Shown: positions 24,517 to 33,325, numbered from the stretch's first letter. The stretch is 64,000 bases of DNA from Leucobacter sp. CX169 (GCF_017161405.1 NZ_CP071051.1:434001-498000); one strand, 5' to 3'. Program-made: numbers and translations. Notes: generated from the sequence alone by a model not told the origin.

Positions 24517-25807
24517 GGCGGTCTCAGATAGCTAGCGCAACACTCTTCCGGAAGGACGTGTGTTGTGGGAATAAAGATCCCCTGGGAAATGCGGGCAGCT
24601 GCGTATGGGCTGCTCATTCGTGGAGTTTCCGCGCAGGATATCCATACTGAGCTGGGGTTGAGCGCGACAGCGGTGAAGCGATGGGCAATGCTTGCTGGCA
24701 TGAATTTCATTTCTCCAAAGCTGGGTGGCGGGGTCGTCTCTATGCCGATGAGTGCGACGATTCCGGCCGCGCAAGGCCAGTCATATCGTCGACTGACGTT
24801 GGCTGGCCGGTCGTTTATTCAGGTGGCGCGGTCGCTGACTCTGCCGCTCGGGGTTCGGGAAATTGCTCGGGAACTCAAGGTGAGTCCATCGACCGTGTCA
24901 CGCGAGATCAGCAAGCACGTTGTTGAGGACTGGGGAGACGAGCATTACAACGCTGAGCTCGCCCACTACCAGGCGCTGGTGTTGCGGCCCCGTCCTCGGG
25001 CGGGGAAACTCACTGCCCCTGAGCTGCGGGCCGAGGTCGTGGCACGATTGAACGACAAGTACTCGCCTGAGCAAGTCGCGGGCGAGCTACGCCTCGAGTT
25101 CCCCGACCGGCCGGAGATGCACGTGTCCCACGAGACGATCTACCAGGCACTCTACGTTCAGGGCAAGGGAGCGCTACGGCACGAGCTCACGGTTGAGAAA
25201 GCGTTGCGGTCGGGGCGCACGACACGCAAACCACAGTCAAAGCTTCCCGCCCGCAACAGTCGTCCCTGGCTTGAGGGCGCCCGTTTGAGTGAGCGTCCTG
25301 CGGAGGTGAACGATCGCGCGGTTCCCGGGCATTGGGAGGGGGATCTGGTGGTTGGTCCGGGGAACTCGGGCATCGTGACCCTGGCAGAGCGGACCACACG
25401 CGCCACGTTGATCGGTCGTCTCCCGGGCAGGCGTGACAGCGCGACCGTCATGGACGTGTTGTCGAGCATGATCCAGGGCCTCCCGAAAGAGCTGATGCGC
25501 ACGATCACTTGGGATCAAGGGTCTGAAATGGCGTCTCACGCGAAGTTCACGGTCGCGACGGGCTGCCCGATCTATTTTTGTGATCCACACTCGCCTTGGC
25601 AGCGCGGAACGAACGAGAACACGAACGGGCTGATTCGGGATTTCTATCCCAAGAGCACGAACTTCAATGAGGTCAGTGACGAGGAACTCGCGGAAACGCA
25701 GCGGCTGCTCAATATTCGGCCCCGCCGCATTCACGGATATCGCAAACCAGCTGTCATGCTGGACGAACTCATTCGCAGTGTTGCGCTAACAACCTGAGAC
25801 CACCCGA
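24514..25807 (+). mobile_element. IS30-family insertion sequence, complete, with 3-bp target duplication CGA
   Basis: The element proper is 24517-25804 (1288 bp). The ends are imperfect inverted repeats beginning GG(C/T)GGTCTCAG and continuing to TAGCGCAACACT. Both sides are flanked by CGA (24514-24516 and 25805-25807), a 3-bp duplication. It carries one intact transposase gene. Removing it and one CGA restores a palindrome matching copy A at 14596, with the insertion point inside the 9-base loop. Complete ends, an intact gene and a clean duplication suggest recent insertion. Confidence 0.93.
24565..25797 (+). CDS. IS30-family transposase
   Basis: A 410-residue DDE transposase. An amino-terminal helix-turn-helix region (REIARELKVSPSTVSREI near residues 98-115) is typical of IS30, as is SPEQVAGELR. 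The catalytic triad is complete: Asp in GHWEGDLVVG, Asp in TWDQGSEM and Glu in RGTNENTNGLIRDFYPK. GTG 24565 follows GGAAGGAC. The stop codon lies 7 bases before the right end of the element. No frameshift or stop is seen, so it is probably active. Codon use is less GC-rich at third positions than in neighbouring genes, in keeping with transfer. Confidence 0.96.
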   Translation: MGIKIPWEMRAAAYGLLIRGVSAQDIHTELGLSATAVKRWAMLAGMNFISPKLGGGVVSMPMSATIPAAQGQSYRRLTLAGRSFIQVARSLTLPLGVREIARELKVSPSTVSREISKHVVEDWGDEHYNAELAHYQALVLRPRPRAGKLTAPELRAEVVARLNDKYSPEQVAGELRLEFPDRPEMHVSHETIYQALYVQGKGALRHELTVEKALRSGRTTRKPQSKLPARNSRPWLEGARLSERPAEVNDRAVPGHWEGDLVVGPGNSGIVTLAERTTRATLIGRLPGRRDSATVMDVLSSMIQGLPKELMRTITWDQGSEMASHAKFTVATGCPIYFCDPHSPWQRGTNENTNGLIRDFYPKSTNFNEVSDEELAETQRLLNIRPRRIHGYRKPAVMLDELIRSVALTT

Positions 25808-25840
25808 CGCGAAGGCGCAGATTGAGACGTCTCGATGGGG
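25805..25840. repeat. REP-like palindrome copy B, right half
   Basis: CGACGC (loop remainder) and the right arm 25811-25840 with core GCAGATTGAGACGTCTCGA, the complement of the left arm at 24481. Confidence 0.8.
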
Positions 25841-25906
25841 ATTGTCGAGGCTTGGGAAGGGTGCGGGTGCGGGGCCGGGCAGTGGGGGCGAGGCGACTCG
25901 AGCTGG

Positions 25907-26584
25907 CTAGCCCGTCACCGGGAGTTCCCGCGCCCGGTCCCACGGCTCGGCCCAGCCGAGCTCGGTGAAGAGGGTCGAGAGCAGGATCCCGGTGAAGCCC
26001 CACACAACGTGGCCGCGGACGAGAAACGCGTCCGAGCGAAAGACTCGCTCGCCGTAGCGCAGCACTGCGGTGCCGCGGTTCGCGGGGTCGAGCAGCTCGG
26101 CGACCGGGGCCCGGAATACCTCGACGGCCTCGGTGTGGTCGACGACCGCGACCGAGCTGGGCCGCGACCACCAGCCAATCACCGGGGTGACGAGGTTGTT
26201 GCTCACGACGATGGGTATTTCGGGCAGGGTGCCGAGCACGGTGACGCCGCTCGGGTCGAGGCCGGTCTCCTCGGCGGCCTCGCGCAGCGCGGTGCCGGCC
26301 GAGTCCGCGTCGCCAGGTTCGACCCCGCCGCCGGGGAATGAGATCTGCCCCGGGTGGTGGCGCATGGTGTCGGCGCGCCGGGTGAGCAGTACGTCCAGCT
26401 CGCGCGGCACGCTACTGGCAGCCGTGTTCGCGGCCACTTGATCGAGGGCGCCGAACAGGATCAACACCGCCGAGCTGCGCACGCCCCGGTCGCCCGGGGC
26501 CCCTTGGGGTGGGACGGCGAAGTGGACGCCGCGGTCGAGCAGCGCCTCGAGCTCAGCTCGCGCATCTGCCACGGAACGCACCAT
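25907..26584 (-). CDS. NUDIX hydrolase, CoA pyrophosphatase-like
   Basis: A 225-residue NUDIX protein. The Nudix core ALREAAEETGL is preceded by the CoA pyrophosphatase hallmark LLTRRADTMRHHPGQISFPG (residues ~77-96), which marks the NUDT7/Nudt8 and YeaB group. It should split coenzyme A or acyl-CoA into 4'-phosphopantetheine and 3',5'-ADP. The start ATG lies six bases behind a TAGGCT -10 box. It sits downstream of the acyl-CoA carboxylase genes, a setting that fits CoA metabolism. Cytoplasmic. Confidence 0.92.
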   Translation of the reverse strand: MVRSVADARAELEALLDRGVHFAVPPQGAPGDRGVRSSAVLILFGALDQVAANTAASSVPRELDVLLTRRADTMRHHPGQISFPGGGVEPGDADSAGTALREAAEETGLDPSGVTVLGTLPEIPIVVSNNLVTPVIGWWSRPSSVAVVDHTEAVEVFRAPVAELLDPANRGTAVLRYGERVFRSDAFLVRGHVVWGFTGILLSTLFTELGWAEPWDRARELPVTG

Positions 26585-26596
26585 GGCCTCAGCCTA
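26582..26596 (-). promoter_or_regulatory. Leaderless promoter: -10 TAGGCT, six bases, ATG
   Basis: On the minus strand TAGGCT (26596-26591), GAGGCC, then ATG 26584 of the NUDIX gene. Confidence 0.65.
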
Positions 26597-26625
26597 CGCC
26601 GCGCGGGCGTCCGGCGGCGAGAGGC

Positions 26626-26639
26626 GGCAGGATCCTGCC
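26626..26639. repeat. GGCAGGATCCTGCC palindrome, copy 2
   Basis: Exact 14-mer. Its last base is the final base of the carboxylase epsilon stop codon, and it ends 30 bases before the NUDIX -10 box. Confidence 0.8.
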
Positions 26640-26920
26640 TAGCCTCCGAGGACCTCGTTGATTCCCTCGGGGGTGCGCTGCGAGCGAGCCCAGGGGTCGC
26701 GATCGCGGCGCTCGACCCGGCGCACGCGCTGGGACTCTTCGGCGCGCACCTCTGCGAGCACGGCAATGACCGCCGCTCGCTCCTCGTCACTGGTGCCGCG
26801 GGTCACGAAGGTGATGCCGTCGCCCGTGAGCGCGTCGTCGGTCACGCCCATGGTGCCGCGCAGGGCGGCGTCGCGGGCGGCCGCGTCGGGGGCGAGCCCC
26901 GCCTCGTTGCTGTCGCTCAT
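26639..26920 (-). CDS. Acyl-CoA carboxylase epsilon subunit
   Basis: A 93-residue protein. The ending DPWARSQRTPEGINEVLGG and the middle segment TSDEERAAVIAVLAEVRAE are the marks of the small epsilon subunit that strengthens alpha-beta association in actinobacterial acyl-CoA (acetyl/propionyl) carboxylases. It lies 15 bases downstream of the beta-subunit gene on the same strand, as accE5 follows accD5 in mycobacteria. ATG 26920 is the natural start. It carries no enzyme activity of its own. Confidence 0.9.
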   Translation of the reverse strand: MSDSNEAGLAPDAAARDAALRGTMGVTDDALTGDGITFVTRGTSDEERAAVIAVLAEVRAEESQRVRRVERRDRDPWARSQRTPEGINEVLGG

Positions 26921-26935
26921 GTCAGTCCGTCCCGC

Positions 26936-28552
26936 CTAGAGCGGGATGTTCCCGTGCTTCTTGGCGGGCTGCTCGGTGCGCTTGCCGCGGAGGCCGCGGA
27001 GCGCCTTGATGACGGCGAGGCGGCTGCCGGCGGGCTCGAGGACGTTGTCCAGCTCGCCGCGCTCGGCCGCGAGGAACGGGCTGGCGACGTTGTAGGTGTA
27101 CGCCTCCGAGAGCTCCTTGCGCAGCGCGTCGACGTCGCGCCCCTCGGCGGCGGCCTGGGCCAGCTCCTTGCGGTACAGGATGTTGACGGCGCCCTGGCCG
27201 CCCATCACGGCGATCTCGGCGGTCGGCCACGCGATGTTGATGTCGGCGCCGATCTGCTTCGAGCCCATCACGATGTACGCCCCGCCGTACGCCTTGCGCG
27301 TGATAATCGTCACGAGCGGCACGGTCGCCTCGGCATAGGCATAAAGCAGCTTCGCACCGCGGCGGATGACGCCCGACCACTCCTGGTCGGTGCCGGGCAG
27401 GTAGCCGGGAACGTCGACGAGGGTGAGGATCGGGATCGAGAAGGCGTCGCACAGGCGCACGAAGCGCGCGGCCTTCTCGCCGGCGTCGATGTTCAGCGTG
27501 CCGGCCATCTGGTTCGGCTGGTTCGCGATGATGCCGACGCTGCGGCCCTCGACGCGGCCAAAGCCGATCAGAATGTTCGGTGCGAACAAGGGCTGCACCT
27601 CGAGGAACTCGCCCGAGTCAAGGATCGCCTCAATGACGATCTTCATGTCGTAGGGCTGGTTCGGGCTGTCGGGGATGACCGTGTTCAGCTTGCGGTCGGC
27701 GTCGGTGATCTCGAGCGCGGTGTCGCTGTCGTAGATCGGGGCCTCGGCCATGTTGTTGTCGGGAAGGTAGCTGATGAGCGCGCGCGCATAGTCGAGCGCG
27801 TCGTGCTCATCGCTCGCGAGGAAGTGCGAGACGCCGCTGATCTTGTTGTGCGTCAGCGCGCCGCCGAGCTCTTCGAAGCCGACCTCTTCGCCCGTGACCG
27901 TCTTGATGACGTCGGGGCCGGTCACGAACATGTGGCTGGTCTTGTCGACCATGATCACGAAGTCGGTGAGCGCGGGGGAGTACACGGCGCCGCCGGCGGC
28001 CGGGCCCATCACGATGGAGATCTGCGGGATGACGCCCGAGCACATAGTGTTCAGGCGGAAGATCTCGGCGTACTTGCCGAGGGCGACCACGCCCTCCTGG
28101 ATGCGGGCGCCGCCCGAGTCGAGAATGCCCAGGATTGGGGCGCCCGTCTTCAGTGCGAAGTTCATCGCCTTGATGATCTTTTCGCCGGCGACCTCGCCGA
28201 GCGAGCCACCGAAGGTGGTGAAGTCCTGCGAGTACACGACCACGTTGCGGCCGTGAATCGTGCCGGCGCCCGTGACGACCGCGTCACCGAAGGGGCGGTT
28301 GCTGTCCATGCCGAAGGCGTGGGTGCGGTGCTTCACGTACTTGTCGAACTCGACGAACGAGCCCGGGTCGAGCAGCTCGTTGATGCGCTCGCGTGCGGTC
28401 ATCTTGCCGCGCGGGTGCTGCTTGGCAGCAGCCTGGGCGTCGCGGTCTCCGACGGCCTCCTGGTACTTGCGACGGTGGTCGGCGATGCGCGCGGCCGTCG
28501 TCGTCAGGGGCTCGGCGGTCGCGTTCTCGGGGGTAGCGTCAGGGGCAGTCAC
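26936..28552 (-). CDS. Acyl-CoA carboxylase beta subunit (carboxyltransferase; PccB/AccD5-like)
   Basis: A 538-residue carboxyltransferase that moves CO2 from biotin to acetyl- or propionyl-CoA, giving malonyl- or methylmalonyl-CoA. Crotonase-like oxyanion segments are present: [14 protein letters not shown] and [13 protein letters not shown] in the amino half, [13 protein letters not shown] and [19 protein letters not shown] in the carboxyl half. Length is normal. GTG 28552 lies seven bases behind a TAGGCT -10 box, so the mRNA is probably leaderless. It is followed by the epsilon gene and divergent from biotin ligase, which charges the alpha subunit encoded elsewhere. Confidence 0.96.
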   Translation of the reverse strand: MTAPDATPENATAEPLTTTAARIADHRRKYQEAVGDRDAQAAAKQHPRGKMTARERINELLDPGSFVEFDKYVKHRTHAFGMDSNRPFGDAVVTGAGTIHGRNVVVYSQDFTTFGGSLGEVAGEKIIKAMNFALKTGAPILGILDSGGARIQEGVVALGKYAEIFRLNTMCSGVIPQISIVMGPAAGGAVYSPALTDFVIMVDKTSHMFVTGPDVIKTVTGEEVGFEELGGALTHNKISGVSHFLASDEHDALDYARALISYLPDNNMAEAPIYDSDTALEITDADRKLNTVIPDSPNQPYDMKIVIEAILDSGEFLEVQPLFAPNILIGFGRVEGRSVGIIANQPNQMAGTLNIDAGEKAARFVRLCDAFSIPILTLVDVPGYLPGTDQEWSGVIRRGAKLLYAYAEATVPLVTIITRKAYGGAYIVMGSKQIGADINIAWPTAEIAVMGGQGAVNILYRKELAQAAAEGRDVDALRKELSEAYTYNVASPFLAAERGELDNVLEPAGSRLAVIKALRGLRGKRTEQPAKKHGNIPL

Positions 28553-28565
28553 GTCAGTCAGCCTA
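28550..28565 (-). promoter_or_regulatory. Leaderless promoter: -10 TAGGCT, seven bases, GTG
   Basis: On the minus strand TAGGCT (28565-28560), GACTGAC, then GTG 28552 of the carboxylase beta gene. Confidence 0.6.
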
Positions 28566-28640
28566 CCGCGCAGTACATGCGCAACTCAGGAGATGTCCTC
28601 CAAGGGAATCCGGAAAGTGTTCGAGGGTTTCGCCAACTCG

Positions 28641-28655
28641 TACACTGCGGGTATG
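28641..28655 (+). promoter_or_regulatory. Leaderless promoter: -10 TACACT, six bases, ATG
   Basis: TACACT (28641-28646), GCGGGT, then ATG 28653 of birA. Only 75 bases separate this -10 box from the divergent one of the carboxylase gene. Confidence 0.65.
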
Positions 28656-29507
28656 GAACTCCCTCGCTCACGCGCCGCCCTGCCCGAGGTCATTTGGCTC
28701 GAAGAGGCCCCCTCGACCAACCAGTCGCTGCGCGAGCTTCGGGCGGCGCGGCCCGATGCGCCACACGGCACCGCGATCGCCACCGCCACGCAGACCGCTG
28801 GGCGCGGGCGCCTGGGGCGCGAGTGGGACACCCCAAGCGGCGCCGCGCTTGCCGTGTCGTTTCTCATCCGAAACGTTTCGATTGAGGGGGGCGCGGGCGC
28901 GCTGGGGGTCGGCTGGCTTCCGCTGCTCGCCGGCTCGGCCGTGGCCGCGGCGGTGCGGGCGGAACTCCCGGGCGCGCGCGTCGCGGTGAAGTGGCCGAAC
29001 GACGTGCACGTGTTCGATCTCGGGCAGGATCCCGCCGAGCGTGGCGGAATCGGACGAAAGATTTGCGGGATCCTGTGCGAGCTGCTGCCCGGATTCATCG
29101 ATGGCACGGGTGATGCGATCGTGGGTGCCGGGGTGAACCTGCTGATTCCGCGGGACGCGCTGCCCACCGAGCGGGCGACGTCGCTTGCGGCCGAGGGCGC
29201 GCCCGGGGCCGTGGCCGCCACCGTGGATGACCCGGCGGGCGCCGAGCTGTTCGACCGGGTGCTCGCGACGGCGGGCACGGAGCTGCTGCGGCTCGCCCGC
29301 CTGGCGCAGACCGACGCCGATGCGGCGCGTGCCCGGGTAATCGCCGACTCGGCAACCCTCGGGGCGCACGTGCGAGCGCATCTCCCTGGTGGCGAGGTCG
29401 TCCAGGGGCTCGCTCGCGCGCTCGCGGCGGACGGATCGCTGATTGTGGAGCGCGAAGGGCGGGAGCCCCTCACCGTTTCCGCCGGCGACGTCGAGCACCT
29501 GCGGTAG
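28653..29507 (+). CDS. birA: Biotin--[acetyl-CoA-carboxylase] ligase
   Basis: A 284-residue biotin protein ligase that activates biotin as biotinyl-AMP and attaches it to the carboxylase biotin carrier. The adenylate-binding GRGRLGREW is at residues ~51-59 and KWPND at ~113-117; the C-terminal SH3-like domain is present. There is no amino-terminal DNA-binding domain, so it is a class I enzyme and not a repressor. The frame is open upstream to 28260, but the leaderless promoter fixes ATG 28653. It is divergent from the carboxylase beta gene. Confidence 0.95.
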   Translation: MELPRSRAALPEVIWLEEAPSTNQSLRELRAARPDAPHGTAIATATQTAGRGRLGREWDTPSGAALAVSFLIRNVSIEGGAGALGVGWLPLLAGSAVAAAVRAELPGARVAVKWPNDVHVFDLGQDPAERGGIGRKICGILCELLPGFIDGTGDAIVGAGVNLLIPRDALPTERATSLAAEGAPGAVAATVDDPAGAELFDRVLATAGTELLRLARLAQTDADAARARVIADSATLGAHVRAHLPGGEVVQGLARALAADGSLIVEREGREPLTVSAGDVEHLR

Positions 29508-29590
29508 CCCCGGGGCAACCGCCGCGCTCGATCGCGCTCTCTGAGCTGAAGTTCACGGCGCGCGCGGAGGCTCAACCTCGGCGCGTCCGA

Positions 29591-29606
29591 CACAATAGAA
29601 GGCATG
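29591..29606 (+). promoter_or_regulatory. Leaderless promoter: -10 CACAAT, seven bases, ATG
   Basis: CACAAT (29591-29596), AGAAGGC, then ATG 29604. The AAGG could also serve weakly as a ribosome site. Confidence 0.5.
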
Positions 29607-30215
29607 TCGAACCGTGAGGAGCGCGCCGCATTGCGGGTCGCCGAAGTGGAGGCCTCGCTGGGCCCCGCAACGGCCGCCCACCTGCGCCCCGAGGTCGTCG
29701 TGCTGCGGGTGCGACGTCACGCGCGTCACCTCGCGTGGGTCGCCCTCGCGCTCGTCGTGATCGCCGCCGCCGCCGGAGTGTTCATCGGCCGCTTCGACGA
29801 ACCCTGGCAGAACCTCCTGGCGGTACTCGGCGCGGGTCTCGCGCTCTTGCTCTTCGTGGTCCTCCCATTTCTCGCCTGGCTCGCACAGACGGACACCATC
29901 ACGTCGCGGCGAGTGATCGTGCGCTCGGGGTTCTTCGTGCGCCACCGCCAGGAAGTGTCACTGGGGCGCATCCGCGAGGTGCGCTCGCGCCGCACGCTCG
30001 GCCAGCGCATGTGGGCCGCGGGCGACGTCGAGCTGCTCGTAGGCGCCGAGGCACCCCTCGTGCTGCGCGATGTGCCGCAGGTCGAGCGCATGGTCGACGC
30101 TCTGCATGAGCTCATTGAGCGCAGCTATGCGCTCGACCGCCTCGCCCCGAACGCGACTTCCGCCCTGGGTGTCCACGGGATGCCCGGCGAGACCGGCGAC
30201 ACCGCGCGAATTTAG
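29604..30215 (+). CDS. PH-domain membrane protein (bacterial Pleckstrin-homology, DUF304 type)
   Basis: A 203-residue protein. Two membrane segments (residues ~45-65 and ~70-95) are followed by a bacterial PH domain (LAWLAQTDTITSRRVIVRSG and VSLGRIREVRSRRTLGQRM). A homologue sits next to birA and the accD5/accE5 genes in mycobacteria, so the neighbourhood is conserved across actinobacteria (recalled knowledge). The role is unknown; a membrane-associated scaffold for envelope lipid metabolism has been suggested by its context only. The final ~30 residues are low-complexity. Confidence 0.88.
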   Translation: MSNREERAALRVAEVEASLGPATAAHLRPEVVVLRVRRHARHLAWVALALVVIAAAAGVFIGRFDEPWQNLLAVLGAGLALLLFVVLPFLAWLAQTDTITSRRVIVRSGFFVRHRQEVSLGRIREVRSRRTLGQRMWAAGDVELLVGAEAPLVLRDVPQVERMVDALHELIERSYALDRLAPNATSALGVHGMPGETGDTARI

Positions 30216-30286
30216 CGCGTACGAGCTCGCGTACCTCTCACCGCCCGCCGTGCCGCGGCGGCGCTCTGGCGTGCCCAGGCAGTGCC

Positions 30287-30315
30287 TTGCGATTTCCCTC
30301 GATCCGATTTAAACT
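30287..30315 (+). promoter_or_regulatory. Promoter of the ABC/YhgE operon
   Basis: TTGCGA (30287-30292), a 17-base spacer and TAAACT (30310-30315). The predicted start near 30322 falls inside the TetR-type operator. Confidence 0.6.
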
Positions 30316-30326
30316 GACTGGTCAGT
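30313..30326. promoter_or_regulatory. TetR-type operator, perfect palindrome ACTGAC-TG-GTCAGT
   Basis: Six-base arms around TG overlap the end of the -10 box and the transcription start. The TetR gene at 33417, last of this cluster, is the likely ligand-sensitive repressor. Confidence 0.65.
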
Positions 30327-30368
30327 ACAAATCAGGAGTTCCCGGTGACCCCGGGGAGAGGACCAATC

Positions 30369-31109
30369 GTGACCATCATCCGAACCGACGAGCTGCGTCT
30401 CGCCACCCGACGCGGGCCCGTCTTTGGACCTGTGAGCTTCGTGAGCGACACCCCGCTCACGGTCATCGCGGGCGCCCCGGGCAGCGGTCGCACCCCGCTG
30501 CTGCTCACTCTTGCCGGACGGATGCGCCCAAGCGGAGGCTCCGTCAGCGTGCTCGGCGACGAGCTGCCGCACGACCTCCGCGCGCTCCAGCGCCGCGCCG
30601 CGATCGCGGGCTTCCACGAGATCGATGATCTCGAAGACACGGTGACGCTCGCCCAGACCATCGCCGAGCGTCGTGCCTGGCTGGCCCCCTGGTGGGCGCC
30701 GAAGCGTCGCGCCAGTGAGGACGACGTGCGCGCCGCGCTCGCGCCGGTCTTCGCCCCGGCGGCAGGATCCGCGCCGACCGGCGGAACTCTCGTCCGCGAC
30801 CTCGACGAGCTCAGCCGGGCGCGCCTGCAGCTCGCCCTCGCGCTCCTCGCGGAGCCCGAACTGCTCGTCTATGACGGCGCCGACCGTCTGCAGTCCGAGG
30901 CGGACCGCGCCGCGATCTGGGCGACGCTCGCTCGCATCGCCGCGACCGGCGTTCGGGTGATCGCTTCCGGCACCGAAAGCGCCGCCCGCACCGCGCGGGC
31001 CGAGGCAGCTGCCGCGAACGTGCCCTGTACCGTGGCCTGGCTCACCCCGGCCGAGGCCGCGACCTCCCCGGTGTCGACCCTGACCGCAGAGCAGGTGAGC
31101 GCGCGATGA
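30369..31109 (+). CDS. Degenerate ABC-type ATPase partner of a YhgE/Pip protein
   Basis: A 246-residue ABC ATPase-like protein with altered catalytic motifs. Walker A reads GAPGSGRT, with Arg for the invariant Lys. The signature region is ELSRARLQLALAL and not LSGGQ. Walker B reads LLVYDGAD, lacking the catalytic Glu. Fold and length are otherwise typical, so ATP may be bound but hydrolysis is doubtful. GTG 30369 follows GGGGAGAGGA; GTG 30345 is an alternative. It overlaps the YhgE gene by 4 bases (ATGA). Confidence 0.85.
   Translation: MTIIRTDELRLATRRGPVFGPVSFVSDTPLTVIAGAPGSGRTPLLLTLAGRMRPSGGSVSVLGDELPHDLRALQRRAAIAGFHEIDDLEDTVTLAQTIAERRAWLAPWWAPKRRASEDDVRAALAPVFAPAAGSAPTGGTLVRDLDELSRARLQLALALLAEPELLVYDGADRLQSEADRAAIWATLARIAATGVRVIASGTESAARTARAEAAAANVPCTVAWLTPAEAATSPVSTLTAEQVSAR
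30761..30770. repeat. GGCAGGATCC half-palindrome within the ABC gene
   Basis: One of several ten-base partial copies of the 14-mer; others are at 14691, 29023 and 33857. Confidence 0.5.
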
Positions 31110-33325
31110 TGTCGATGTTCTCCCCGGGCACCGAGCTCAAGCGCTTCCGTCACGGGGTGCTGCCAAAGGTCGCCGTCGCCGTGTTGCTCTTCATTCCGCT
31201 GATCTATGGCGCGCTCTACCTCTGGGCATTCTGGAACCCGACGGGCGAGATGACCAACCTGCCCGTCGCCCTGGTGAACGAGGACCGGGGCGCCACACGC
31301 GACGGCGAGGCTCTCGATCTCGGCGACGATGTGGTGGCAGAGCTCGTCGACTCTGCCGACCTCGGGTGGGTCGAGACCGACGCGGCCGATGCCGCGCGCG
31401 GCGTCGCGGACGGCAGCTACTACTTCTCGGTCACCTTGCCCGCGAACTTCTCGAAGGATGCGATCTCGGTCGGAACCGACGGGCCGCGCCAGGCGAGCAT
31501 CGACGTCGAGTACAACGACGCCAACGGCTTTCTCGCGACCACGATGGGCAAGCAGGGCATGACCCAGCTCCGCGACGCCGTCGCCGAACAGGTGAGCGCG
31601 CAGACCGCCGACGCGATGCTCGTCGGCTTGAACGAGGCGGGCGACGGGATCCGTCAGGCCGCCGATGGCGCGGGCACCCTCGCCGACGGGCTCCAGACCG
31701 CATCCGACGGAGTGGGCACGCTCGCCGCGTCGCTCGGCACACTGAGTTCGGGCGCGAGCCAGGTGGCCGACGGCGTCGGCACGCTGCGCACGAAGTACGG
31801 CGCCGCGGTCGCGGGATCCGGCCAGGTAGCAGACGGTGCGACGCAACTCGCCGACGGAATGCGTGCGGCAGCGAGCGGCGCGAGCACGCTCAACACCGGC
31901 CTCGTCGATCTCGCGGCCGGGGCTGCCCAGGTCGAGACGGGCGTGCGCGAGGTCACTGGCCTTGCCGGCACACTGGTAGAACAGGCGCCGACCCTCGCGA
32001 ACGGCACTGCCGGTCTCGCGGCGGGTTCGTCGCAGCTCGCCGACGGCGCCGGGTCGGTCGCGGCCGGGGCGAGCGGGGTCGAGGCCGGCTTCGCCGACCT
32101 CGCCGCGCAGATCGCGGCGGCACCGGCTGGCACCCCGGCGAGCGATTTCTTGCCGGCGCTGCAGGGGCTTAGTGCCGGCGCGCACAGTGTCTCGACCGGA
32201 GCGGGCAGCCTGTCCGCATCGAGCGTGACCCTGCGCGACAACATCGCCACGTTGAACTCGAGCGTCCAGGCGCTCGTGGGGCAGCTGGCGAGTGCCGACC
32301 CCACGAAGCTTGCGCAGCTGAACGACGGTGCACACGCGGTCGCGGACGGCGTGGCGAAGGCGCGCGACGGTTCGGCAACCCTTGCCTCGAGCCTCGGCGC
32401 GGGTTCGGGCGGCGCGGCGACCCTCGCAAACGGAGCCGGCACCCTCGCCGGATCGCTCGCGGCGGGGAGCCCCGACATCACCCGGCTCGACACGGGCGCC
32501 ACGGCTGTGGCAGACGGCGCCGGGAAGATCCTGACGGGGGCGGGCACCCTCGGCGACGGGGCCACGCGCCTCGCGACCGGCGCGGACCAGCTGCACACCA
32601 GCCTGGCCGAGGGCGGGGAGCGGATCCCCAGCCTGACGCAGACGGAGATCGCGGGCCGCGCAGACATCGCTGCGGCGCCGATCGCGCTTGAAGAGGCGAA
32701 CGCGGCCGAGGCTGGGGGATTCGGCGAGGGCTTCGCGCCCTTTTTCATTGCCCTGGCGACCTTCGTCGGTGCGCTGATCACCTGGCTGATCCTGCGTCCG
32801 CTGCCGCAGCGCGCGCTCGCCGCAGGTGCGAGCGGACTGCGCGCGGTGCTGACCGGCTTCGTGCCCGCGGTGGTCATCGGCGTCGGCCAGGTCGTCATCA
32901 TGATGCTGGTGCTCGTCTACGGCATCGGCCTCGAACCCACGCACTGGGTGGGCACGACGCTGTTCATGCTGCTGGTGACCCTGGCCTTCATGGCGCTGCA
33001 GCAGATGTTCATCGTGCTGTTCGGGTCGGCGGCCGGCCGCGTGATCAGCCTCGTGCTCCTCATGCTGCAGCTGAGTTCGTCGGGCGGCACCTACCCCGTC
33101 GAGACGACGCCCGGATTCTTCCAGGCGCTGCACCCATTCATGCCGGCGAGCTGGGTCGTCGACGGGCTGCGCCAGCTCATCACCGGCGGCATCGACGGCC
33201 GGCTCCTCGGTTCGATCCTGGTCATGGCCGGGATCCTGATCGGCTCGCTCGCGGTGAGCTCGTGGAGCGCGGCGCGGCAGCGGGTGTGGAGCATGAAGCG
33301 GCTCTACCCCGAGCTCGTGATCTAG
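31106..33325 (+). CDS. YhgE/Pip-family membrane protein
   Basis: A 739-residue protein of the YhgE/Pip (phage infection protein) type. One membrane segment lies near residues 15-35, then ~480 extracytoplasmic residues rich in heptad-like repeats (GA..LADG and VADGAGTL patterns, about 30 turns), then about five membrane segments from ~540 to ~725 related to ABC-2 permeases. The repeats probably form a long helical or coiled stalk outside the cell. Coupled to the degenerate ATPase by ATGA overlap. The likely role is export of a drug, lipid or envelope component; the substrate is unknown. Confidence 0.92.
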   Translation: MMSMFSPGTELKRFRHGVLPKVAVAVLLFIPLIYGALYLWAFWNPTGEMTNLPVALVNEDRGATRDGEALDLGDDVVAELVDSADLGWVETDAADAARGVADGSYYFSVTLPANFSKDAISVGTDGPRQASIDVEYNDANGFLATTMGKQGMTQLRDAVAEQVSAQTADAMLVGLNEAGDGIRQAADGAGTLADGLQTASDGVGTLAASLGTLSSGASQVADGVGTLRTKYGAAVAGSGQVADGATQLADGMRAAASGASTLNTGLVDLAAGAAQVETGVREVTGLAGTLVEQAPTLANGTAGLAAGSSQLADGAGSVAAGASGVEAGFADLAAQIAAAPAGTPASDFLPALQGLSAGAHSVSTGAGSLSASSVTLRDNIATLNSSVQALVGQLASADPTKLAQLNDGAHAVADGVAKARDGSATLASSLGAGSGGAATLANGAGTLAGSLAAGSPDITRLDTGATAVADGAGKILTGAGTLGDGATRLATGADQLHTSLAEGGERIPSLTQTEIAGRADIAAAPIALEEANAAEAGGFGEGFAPFFIALATFVGALITWLILRPLPQRALAAGASGLRAVLTGFVPAVVIGVGQVVIMMLVLVYGIGLEPTHWVGTTLFMLLVTLAFMALQQMFIVLFGSAAGRVISLVLLMLQLSSSGGTYPVETTPGFFQALHPFMPASWVVDGLRQLITGGIDGRLLGSILVMAGILIGSLAVSSWSAARQRVWSMKRLYPELVI

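Noticed and set aside
22344-24710. Minus-strand frame of 788 codons opposite the ThDP and M20 genes, running into the IS end
   Set aside because: Crosses the IS boundary and has no domain; both sense genes carry family motifs.
26354-28885. Plus-strand frame of 843 codons opposite the carboxylase genes
   Set aside because: Shadow of the carboxylase beta gene; only its end overlaps birA in frame, where the promoter at 28641 sets the true start.
31630-32640. Tandem DNA repeat within the YhgE gene
   Set aside because: The periodicity is at protein level (heptad-like LADG/VADG units); DNA units differ too much to be a tandem repeat array or CRISPR.
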